A stretch of DNA of 64,000 nucleotides from Elysia crispata (taxonomy: Eukaryota; Mollusca; Gastropoda; Plakobranchidae), in NCBI GenBank assembly GCA_033675545.1, contig JAWDGP010006571.1, positions 35,653-99,652 of the forward strand, written 5' to 3'. Below, one piece after another: positions 52,701 to 60,398 of the stretch. The position numbers were made by a program, and so were the translations under genes. How positions within the stretch are numbered: the stretch's first letter is position 1; every line of letters starts with the position of its first letter. The notes under the pieces were generated by a model. That model did not search any database, was not told where the DNA came from, and saw only the letters and a program-made list of their open reading frames with translations.

Positions 52701-54200
52701 TTGTTGTAGTTGTAGTTGTACTTGTTGTAGTTGTAGTTGTACTTGTTGTAGTTGTAGATATACTTGTTCAAGTTGAAGTTGAAATTTTTGTAGTTGTAGT
52801 GGTACTTGTACTCGTTGTAGTTGTAGTTGTAGTTGTACTTGCACTTGTACTTGTTGTAGTTGTAGTTGTACTTCCACTTCTACTTGTTGTAGCTGTAGTT
52901 GTACTTGTTCTAGTTCTACTTGTTCTAGTTGTACTTTTACTTGTTCTAGTTGTAGTTGTACTTGTTCGTTTTGTCGATGTAGTTGTAGTTGTATTTCTTG
53001 TAGTTGTAATTGTACTTTTTGTAGTTGTAATTGTCGTTGTTGTAGTTGTAGTTGTACTTGTACTTGTAGTTGTACTTGTGCTTGTACTTGTACTTGTTGT
53101 AGTTGTAGTGATATTTGTACTTGTTGTTCGTTGGACTTACACTTCTTATAGTTTTAGTTGTAGTTCTACTTGTTCTAGTTGTATTTTTACTTGTTCTAGT
53201 TGTAGTTGTACTTGTACTTGTTGTAGTTATAGGAATACTTGTACTTGTTGTAGTTGGAGTTACACTTGTTATAGTTGTAGTTGTAGTTGTACTTGTTGTA
53301 GTTGTAGTTGTAGTTGTACTTGTTGTAATTGAAGTTGTACCTGTACTTGTTGTTGTTCTAGTTGTAGAATTAATTTTTGTAGTTTTAGTTGTAGTTTAGT
53401 TATACTGTACTAGTTGCAGTTGTACTAAATGTAGTTGTAGTTGTACTTGTAGTTGTAGTTGTCCTTGTTGTAGTTGTAGTTGTACTTGTACTGTACTTGT
53501 TGTAGTTGTACTAAATGTAGTTGTAGTTGTACTTGTTGTAGTTGTACTTGTACTTGTTACAGTTGTATTTGTATTTGTTTCAGTTGCAGTTATCCTTCCA
53601 CTTGTATTTCTTGAAGTTGTAGTTGTAGTTGTAGTAGTTGTAGTTGTAGTTGTACTTGTTATAGTTGTAGTAGTACTTGTTCAAGTTGTAGTTGTACTTC
53701 TTGTAGTTGTAGTTCTACTTGTACTTGTTGTAGTTGTACTTGTGCTTGTTGTAGTTGTAGTTAAACTTGTACTTCTTGTAGTTGTAGTTGTAGTTGTACT
53801 TGTACTTGAAGTTGTACTTTTACTTGTTGGAGTTGTAGTTGTACTTTTACTTGCACTTGTTGTAGTTGTAGTTTTACTTGTTTTAGTTGTACTTGTACTT
53901 GTACTTGTTGTACTTGTAGTTGTAGTTGTACTTGTTGTAGTTGTAGGTGTACTTGTTGTACTTGTAGTTCTATTTTTTGTTGTAATTGTTGTCCTTGTAG
54001 TAGTACTTGTACTTGTTGTAGTTGGAGTTAGACTTTGTGTCCTTGTAGTTGTACTTGTACTTGTTGTAGTTGTAGTTGTACTAGTTCTTTATGTAGTTGT
54101 ACTTGTACTTGTACTTGTTGTAGTTGTAGTTGTATTTGTTGTAGTTGTACTTGTACTTGAACTTTTAGACGATGTAGTTGTAGTTGTATTTGTTCTAGTT
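34766..54200 (+). repeat. Satellite segment 6: diverged higher-order repeat region with recurring 100-200 bp blocks
   Basis: Long variant-rich blocks recur in this region. Block D (GTACCTG, then a TATTTTTTGTAG-like word, an ACCTGTTGTAG word, TTGCA-TTGTATTT and finally TTGCATTTGTAG) starts at about 35,129, 39,573, 48,791 and 51,741. Block E (TAATT-TAATTGTTTTAG, then AATGTACTTG and GTTTTTGTACT) is at about 35,601, 39,831 and 47,725. Block H (TTTTTGAACTTG or close, then TGGTTCCA/TGGTTGCA and usually CTTCTCGTA) is at about 45,205, 45,811, 46,968, 49,690 and 51,059. Block B (TCGATGTAG followed by TTGCAATTG in many copies) is at about 37,088, 39,118, 41,406, 43,657, 50,563, 52,416, 52,973 and, more diverged, 54,169. 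Marker GGAGTTAGAC copies lie at about 35,330, 36,421, 38,197, 38,826, 50,292, 52,110, 52,555 and 54,023. A TTACACTT variant is at about 37,264, 42,003 and 53,255. Blocks often keep their order, but spacing varies. Confidence 0.78.
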
Positions 54201-56600
54201 GGAAAATTACTTTTTGAAGTTGTAGTTGTAGTTGTACTTGTTGTAGTTATAGTTATACTTGTTGTATTAGTAGTTGTACTTGTACTTGTTGTTGTTGTAG
54301 TTGTACTTCTACTCGTAGTTTTAGTTGTATATATACTTGTTGTAGTTATAGTTGTACTTGTTGTAGTTGTAGTTGTACTTGTTCTTCTGGTAGGTGATGT
54401 TGTATTTGTACTTGTAGTTGTTGTTGTACTTGTTGTAGTTGTAGTTGCACTTGTACTGGTTGTGGTTTTAGTTGTAGTTGTACTTGTTGTACTTGAAGTT
54501 GTACTTATACTTGTTGTAGTTGTAGTTGTACTTGTACTTTATTTAGTTGTAGTTGTAGTTGTACTGTTGTAGTTTTATTTGTAGTTGTTGTTGTACTTGT
54601 TGTAATTGTATTTGTTCTTGTACCTTTTGTAGTTGAAATTGCATTTGTACTTGTTGTAGTTGTAGTTGCACTTGTTATATTTTTAGTTCTAATTGTAGTT
54701 ATACTTGTTGTAGTTTTAGTTGTACTTGTACTTGTTGTACTTGTGCTTGTTGTAGTTGTAGTTGTACTTGTACTTGTTGTAGTTGTATTTGTACTTGTAC
54801 TTGTTGTAGTTGTAGTTTTATTTGTTGTAATTGTAGTTGTACTTTATGGAAATGGAGTGAGATTTGTTGTACTTGTAGATGTACTTGTACATGTTGTATT
54901 GTTGTTATAGTAGTAGTTGTACTTGTTGTAGTTGTAGTTATACTTGTTGTAGTTGTACTTGTACTTGTACTTGTTGTAGTTTTATTTGTACTTGTTGTAG
55001 TTGTACTTGTTGTAGTTGTAGTTGTACTTGTACTTGTTGTAGTTGTAGTTGTAGTTGTTGTAGTTGTAGTTGTACTTGTTGTAGTTGTAGTTGTACTTGT
55101 ACTTGTACTTGTTGTAGTTGTAGTTGTAGTTGTACTTGTTGTAGTTGTAGTTGTACTTGTACTTGTTGTAGTTGTAGTTGTACTTGTACTTTTTGTAGTT
55201 TTAGTTGTACTTGTACTTGTTGTAGTTGTAGTTGTACTTGTACTTTTTGTAGTTGTAGTTGTACTTGTTGTAGTTGTAGATGTATTTGTACTTGTTGTAG
55301 TTGTAGTTGTACTTGTACTTGTTGTAGTTGTAGTTGTACTTGTTTTAGTTGTAGTTGTAGTTGTACTTGTTGTAGTTGTAGTTGTACTTGTTGTAGTTGT
55401 AGTTGTACTTGTTGTAGTTGTAGTTGTACTTGTTGTAGTTGTAGTTGTACTTGTACTTGTACTTGTTGTAGTTGTAGTTGTACTTGTTGTAGTTGTAGTT
55501 GTAATTGTACTTGTTGTAGTTGTAGTTGTACTTGTACTTGTTGTAGTTGTAGTTGTACTTGTACTTGTTGTAGTTGTAGTTGTAGTTGTACTTGTTGTAG
55601 TTGTAGTTGAACTTGTTGAAGTTGTAGTTGTACTTGTACTTGTTGTAGTTGTAGTTGTACTTGTAGTTGTAGTTGTACTTGTTGTAGTTGTAGTTGTACT
55701 TGTACTTGTTGTAGTTGTAGTTGTAGTTGTACTTGTTGTAGTTGTAGTTGTACTTGTACTTGTTGTAGTTGTAGTTGTACTTGTTTTAGTTGTAGTTGTA
55801 TTATACTTGTTGTAGTTGTAGTTGTACTTGTGTAGTTGTAGATTTAGTTTTACTTGTTGTAGTTGTAGTTGTAGTTGTACTTTTTGTCGATGTAGTTGTA
55901 GTTGTTCTTGTTGTAGTTGTATTTGTACTTGTTGTATTTTTAGTTGTATTTGTTGTAGTTAAAGTTGTACTTGTACTTGTTGTAGTTGTAGTTGTACTTT
56001 TTGTAGTTTTAGTTGTAGTTCTACTTGTTGTAGTTGTAGATGGACTTGTTGTAGTTGTAGTTGTAGTTGTACTTCTTGTATTTGTATTTGTACTGTACTT
56101 GTTGTAGTTGTAGTTGTACTTTTTGTACTTGTAGTTGTTCTGTACTTGTTGTAGTTGTAGTTGTAGTTGTAGTTGTAGTTGTAGTTGTACTTGTTGTAGT
56201 TGTAGTTGTAATTGTTGTAGTTGTTGTTGTACTTTTACTTGTACTTGTTGTACCTGTACTTGTACTTGTACTTGTTGTAGTTGTAGTTGTACTTGTTGTA
56301 GTTGTAGTTGTAGTTGTATTTGTACTTGTTATATTTGTAGTTGTACTTGTTGTAGTTGTAGTTGTACTTGTACTTGTACTTGTTGTAGTTGTAGTTGTAG
56401 TTGTACTTGTTGTAGTTGTAGTTGTACTTGTTGTAGTTGTAGTTGTAGTTGTACTTGTTGTAGTTGTAGTTGTTGTTGTAGTTGTACTTGTATTTGTTTT
56501 AGTTGTAGTTGTAGTTATACCTGTTGTAGTTGTAGTTGTAGTTGTACTTGTTATATTTGTAGTTGTAGTTGTACTTGTTGTAGTTGTAGTTTTACTTCTG
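54201..56600 (+). repeat. Satellite segment 7: second homogeneous core
   Basis: From about 54,955 to 55,790, and again from about 56,140 to 56,580, the array is close to pure 21- and 27-bp units. This resembles the core at 28.8-34.8 kb. A short diverged insert with a TCGATGTAG word (near 55,887) separates the two runs. The low divergence again suggests recent local amplification. Confidence 0.8.
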
Positions 56601-58122
56601 GTAAATGTAAATGTACATGTACTTGTTTTAATTGTACTTTTACTTGTACTTGTTGTAGTTATAGTTGTACTTGTTGTAGTTAAAGTAATAGTTGTACTTG
56701 TAGTTCTAGTTACAGATGTACTTGTTGTAGTTCTAGTTGTAGTTTTTCTTGTTGTAGTTGTAGTTGTCCTTGTTAACGTTGCAGTTGTAGCTGTACTTGT
56801 TGTAGTTGTAGTTACTTCTGTACTTGTAGTTGTAGCTGTAGTTTTACTTGTTGTAGTTGTAGTTGAAGTTGTAGTTGTACTTGTTTTAGTTGTAGTTGCA
56901 GTTGTACTTGTAATTTTGTAGTTGTAGTTGTACTTCTACTTGTTGTAATTGTAATTGTACTTGTACTTGTTGTAGTTGTAGTTTTAACTGTACTTGTTGT
57001 AGTTGTAGTTGTATTTGTTCTAGTTGTAGTTGTACTTGATGTAGTTATAGTAGTACTTGTACTTGTTATAGTTGTAAGTTTTCTTGTTCTAGTTGTAGTT
57101 GTGTACTTGTTTGTTGTAGTTGTACTTGTTGTAGTTGTACTTGTTCAGGTGTAGTTGTAGTTGTAGTTGTCCTGTTTGTAGTTGTCGTTGTACTTGTTTT
57201 TAATGTAGTTGTAGTTGTACTTCGCTCGTATTTGTTATAATTGTAGTTGTACTTATACTTGTTGCAGTTGTAGTTGTAGTTGTACTTGTACTTGTTGTAC
57301 TTGTAGTTGACCTTTTTGTAGTTGTAGTTGTACTTGTTGTAGTTTTAGTTGTATTTGTACTTGTACTTGTTGTAGTTGTAGTTTTAGTTGTAATTGTACT
57401 TGTTGTAATTGTAGTTTTAATTGTACTTTTTGTAGTTGTAGGTGCACTTGTTGTAGTTGTAGTTGTACTTGTTGTAGTTGTAGTTTTACTTGTTGTAGTT
57501 GTGTAGTTGTACTTGTTGTAGTTGTAGTTGTAGTTCTACCTGTTGTAGTTGTTGTTGTCGTTGTATTTGTTGTAGTAGCAGCTGTTTTAGTTGTAGTTCT
57601 ACTTGTTTTAGTTGCAGTTGTCCTTGTTGTAGTTGTGGTTTTTTGTAATTTTTGTAGTTGTAGTTATTCTTGTACTTTTTGTAGATGTAGGTGTACTTGG
57701 TGTAGCTGTAGTTGTACTTGTACTTGTTGTAGTTGTGGTTGTACTTGTAGTTGTAGTTGTACCTTTACTTGTATTTGTAGTTGTACTTGTTGTAGTTGTA
57801 GTTGTTGTTGTACTGTTGTAGTCTTAGTTGTAGTTGTACTTGTTGTAGTTGTAGTTGTACTTGATTTTGATGTATTTGTACTTGTTGTACTTGTAGTTGT
57901 ACTTTTATAGTTGTAGTTGTACTTGCACTTGTGTAGTTGTAGTTGTAGTTGTATTGTTGTAGTTGTTTTAGTTGTACATGTTGTAGTTTAAGTTCTACTT
58001 TTTTTAGTTGTAGTTTTACTTGTACTTGTAATAGTTGTACTTGTACTTGGATTTGTTGTAGTTGTATTTCTACTTGTTGTAGTTGTAGTTGTACTTGTTG
58101 TAGTTTTAGTTGTAGTTGTACG
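56601..58122 (+). repeat. Satellite segment 8: right-hand end of the triplet satellite
   Basis: These are moderately diverged triplet units up to the array end. The repeat does not fade out. It is still recognisable GTTGTAGTTGTACG at 58,109-58,122, and the next base begins a different repeat. No target-site duplication or transposon end is visible at the boundary. Confidence 0.85.
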
Positions 58123-59570
58123 TTCTCTAGGTGATCAGTTTTGGAAACCGTAATTGAGCTTCTTCTAGGTGATCGAGTTTTGGGAACCGTGATTGTGGTT
58201 CTCTAAGGTGATCAGTTTTGGAAACCGTAATTGAGCTTCTCTCTAGGTGATCAGTTTTGGAAACCGTAATTGTGGTTCTCTAGGTGATCAGTTTTGGAAA
58301 CCGTAATTGAGCTTCTCTAGGTGATCAGTTTTGGGAACCGTAATTGAGCTTCTCTAGGTGATCAGTTTTGGGAACCGTAATTGTGGTTCTCTAGGTGATC
58401 AGTTTTGGGAACCGTAATTGTGGTTCTCTAGGTGATCAGTTTTGGGAACCGTAATTGAGCTTCTCTAGGTGATCAGTTTGGAAACCGCCAGTGAGCTTCT
58501 CTAGGTGATCAGTTTTGGGAACCGTAATTGAGCTTCTCTAGGTGATCAGTTTTGGGAACCGTAATTGAGCTTCTCTAGGTGATCAGGTTTGGGAGCCGTA
58601 ATTGTGTTTCTCTAGGTGATCAGTTTTGGGAACCGTAATTGTGCTTCTCTAGGTGATCAGTTTTGGGAACCGTAATTGAGCTTCTCTAGGTGATCAGTTT
58701 TTGGGAACCGTAATTGTGGTTCTCTAGGTGATCAGTTTTTTGAGGAACCGTATTCTCGAGCTTCTCTAGGTGATCAGTTTTGGGAACCGTGATTGTGCTT
58801 CTCTAGGTGATCAGTTTTGGGAACCGTAATTGAGCTTCTCTAGGTGATCAGTTTTGGGAACCGTAATTGTGCTTCTCTAGGTGATCAGTTTTGGGAACCG
58901 TAATTGAGCTTCTCTAGGTGATCAGTTTTGGGAACCGTAATTGAGCTTCTTTAGGTGATCAGTTTTGGGAACCGTAATTGAGCTTCTCTAGGTGATCAGT
59001 TTTGGGAACCGTAATTGTGCTTCTCTAGGTGATCAGTTTTGGAAACCGTAATTGAGCTTCTCTAGGTGATCAGTTTTGGGAACCGTAATTGAGCTTCTCT
59101 AGGTGATCAGTTTTGGGAACCGTAATTGAGCTTCTCTAGGTGATCAGGTTTGGGAGCCGTAATTGGGTTTCTCTAGGTGATCAGTTTTGGGAACCGTAAT
59201 TGAGCTTCTCTAGGTGATCAGGTTTGGGTTTCTTTAAGTGACCAGGGTTGGGAGCTATAACTGTGTTTCTTTAGATGACCAGGACTGGGAGTTGTAATTG
59301 TGTTTTTCTAGGTGACCAAGATTAGGAGCTGTAATTGGGCTTCTCTAGCTTACAAAGATTGGGAGCCGTAATTGGGCTTCTCTAGGTGACGAGGGCTAGG
59401 AGCCGGAATAGGGCTTCTCTAACTGACCAGGATTTGAAGCCGTAATTGGGCTTCTCTAAGTGACCGGATTGGGAAATTCCGTGGGATTCTTCTTGGATTC
59501 TGTTTTACGTAATCAGGATATCAAAAATCTGTCCTGCTTCACAAGGTGACCAGAATTGGAAGACATTGTT
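58123..59570 (+). repeat. 37-bp minisatellite, about 36-38 copies, decaying rightward
   Basis: These are tandem copies of a 37-bp unit beginning TTCTCTAGGTGATCAG and containing GGGAACCGTAATTG. Each core unit carries a TGATCA palindrome. About 29 units to roughly 59,215 are near-identical. Their last bases fall into classes (TTGAGC, TTGTGG, TTGTGC) that are interspersed. Units near 58,581 and 59,142 carry GGTTTGGGAGCCG instead of GTTTTGGGAACCG. The unit near 58,735-58,760 is irregular, and the one near 59,217 has an internal deletion. From about 59,220 copies drift to GTGACCAGG..GGGAGC forms, and the last recognisable half-copy is near 59,540-59,570. The unit length is not a multiple of three and stops occur, so it is not coding. 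There are no spacers, so it is not a CRISPR array. Confidence 0.95.
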
Positions 59571-59776
59571 CACTACAAGAATCAGTATACTCATGTCTTT
59601 CAAAACATAAACTTACCAACAAAATATATAAGACAAGAAAACAAAAGCCCTCATTATCCATAACCTTACCTTTTCTACAATACAGTCAGTTTACATAACT
59701 GTTACCTATCAACTGATAAACTTGTTACCTCAAGTTGGAAAGGAAATATGACACTAAAATCTGTCGAGAGACAAAT
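59571..59776. other. Short unique AT-rich spacer
   Basis: About 200 bases of low-copy-looking sequence lie between the decayed minisatellite and the A-run that opens the fold-back element. No open frame, RNA gene or repeat is recognisable. The sequence ends in a 12-base A-run at 59,777-59,788, so it could be the 3' tail of a short retroposed element, but no body for such an element can be named. Confidence 0.5.
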
Positions 59777-59779
59777 AAA

Positions 59780-59818
<39 letters not shown>

Positions 59819-59825
59819 CATATAT
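59777..59825. repeat. A12 run followed by (TA)n microsatellite
   Basis: Twelve A residues (59,777-59,788) lead into about 13 TA dinucleotides and then imperfect TACATACATATA to 59,825. This is the left bracket of the fold-back element. Confidence 0.95.
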
Positions 59826-59920
59826 TTTGAAGATAATTGATAAGAGTGCTCAACTGTGGGAGCATTTCATAGGTATAGAAGATCTTACCTTAAATTATCT
59901 TCATACGACACTGGTGTTTC

Positions 59921-59955
59921 GAGCGGAGGACAAAGGTGTCGCTTGTCCTCCGCTC
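59921..59955. other. Perfect 13-bp hairpin inside the left arm
   Basis: GAGCGGAGGACAA (59,921-59,933) and TTGTCCTCCGCTC (59,943-59,955) are perfect reverse complements around a 9-base loop, AGGTGTCGC. The right arm of the fold-back element lacks the 8 bases that complete this stem, so the hairpin is specific to the left arm. No function is assigned. Confidence 0.9.
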
Positions 59956-60182
59956 TCTTCGGGTACTTCATTATTATTAACTTCGAAACACGCTTAACAA
60001 AACCTGAGGCGTTTGGAAAGGTTGTTTTTTTTTCGCTGCTCTGTCTTGAAATTGTATTTTAAGACAAAATGAATGTGCTGAGGATGTAATTATACCCGAA
60101 GAGACAAGCGACACCTTTGTCCTCCGCTCGAAACTCCAGTGTCGTATGAAGAGAATTTAAGGTAAGATCTTCTATATCTATG

Positions 60183-60183
<1 letters not shown>

Positions 60184-60271
<88 letters not shown>
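60184..60271. repeat. (TA)n microsatellite, about 44 copies
   Basis: This is a nearly uninterrupted TA tract beginning with TATACATATA, immediately outside the right arm of the fold-back element. It generates spurious open frames encoding alternating Y and I on both strands. Confidence 0.98.
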
Positions 60272-60274
<3 letters not shown>

Positions 60275-60290
60275 TTCCAACTTATCTTCA

Positions 60291-60293
<3 letters not shown>

Positions 60294-60329
<36 letters not shown>
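60294..60329. repeat. Second (TA)n tract
   Basis: About 18 TA copies are separated from the first tract by 22 bases (60,272-60,293) that contain the outer TTATCTTCAAA inverted copy. Confidence 0.97.
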
Positions 60330-60332
<3 letters not shown>

Positions 60333-60398
60333 AGAGTGAGAGGAGAGAGAGAGAGAGTGAGTGAGAGAGAGAGAGATAAAGATAGCAAGAGAGAGAGA
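60330..60398 (+). repeat. Imperfect (GA)n tract
   Basis: This purine-only-biased stretch of AGAG/GTGAG/GAGA words directly abuts the second TA tract. It is an imperfect microsatellite. Its pure purine blocks could adopt triplex structure, but nothing in the sequence shows a function. Confidence 0.92.

Larger units (their letters stand above)
1..58122 (+). repeat. 58-kb GTT/GTA/CTT satellite array, single orientation, open at left edge
   Basis: The whole stretch is a mosaic of three trinucleotides: GTT, GTA and CTT. The commonest units are 21 bp, (GTTGTA)3CTT, and two 27-bp forms, (GTTGTA)3CTTGTACTT and (GTTGTA)4CTT. Scattered single-base changes decorate them (for example TTA, TTC, CTG, GAT, AAA in place of unit triplets). 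The T/G-rich strand is always the + strand: I saw no block of the reverse complement (TACAAC-type) anywhere. Most length changes are multiples of three, so the triplet phase holds for hundreds of bases before shifting. Two of three + frames and all three - frames of the unit lack stop codons, giving long spurious open frames rich in V/L, C/S/T, T/S, Q/L/V or Y/N/K. No splice, promoter or codon-usage signal supports coding. It is satellite or heterochromatic DNA; the array runs off the left edge, so its full size is unknown. Confidence 0.97.
59826..60292. mobile_element. Fold-back / MITE-like element with about 84/92-bp inverted arms
   Basis: The left arm (59,874-59,965) and right arm (60,093-60,176) are near-perfect reverse complements around a 127-base centre. 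The arms share TATAGAAGATCTTACC at the outer end and TCTTCGGGTA at the inner end, with only a few mismatches. The left arm is 8 bases longer because of an extra CTCCGCTC at about 59,948-59,955. An outer inverted pair, TTTGAAGATAA, lies at 59,826-59,836 and 60,282-60,292, next to (TA)n tracts on each side. No transposase frame is present. The structure fits a non-autonomous DNA transposon or fold-back element. The superfamily cannot be assigned, because flanking TA repeats hide any target-site duplication. A replication-slippage inverted duplication is the alternative. Confidence 0.72.

Noticed and set aside
1-58122. Dozens of long open frames encoding V/L-, C/S/T-, T/S-, Q/L/V- or Y/N/K-rich proteins
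   Set aside because: The repeat unit lacks stops in five of six frames, so such frames are expected. They overlap on both strands, follow the repeat exactly and show no domain, signal or splice evidence.
1-58122. Telomere-like repeat (T/G-rich hexamer TTGTAG resembling telomeric motifs)
   Set aside because: It is too degenerate, uses mixed 21/27-bp units, and lacks G runs. It is followed by other repeats and a LINE rather than a chromosome end; no known telomerase template is matched.
1-58122. G-quadruplex-forming region
   Set aside because: G almost always occurs singly in the unit; there are no serial GG or GGG tracts.
58123-59570. CRISPR array (37-bp repeat unit)
   Set aside because: Units are directly adjacent with no unique spacers, and no cas genes or prokaryotic context are present.
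59856-60062. 68-codon open frame within the fold-back element
   Set aside because: It spans the inverted arm and centre, has no recognisable domain, and its length is within chance expectation.
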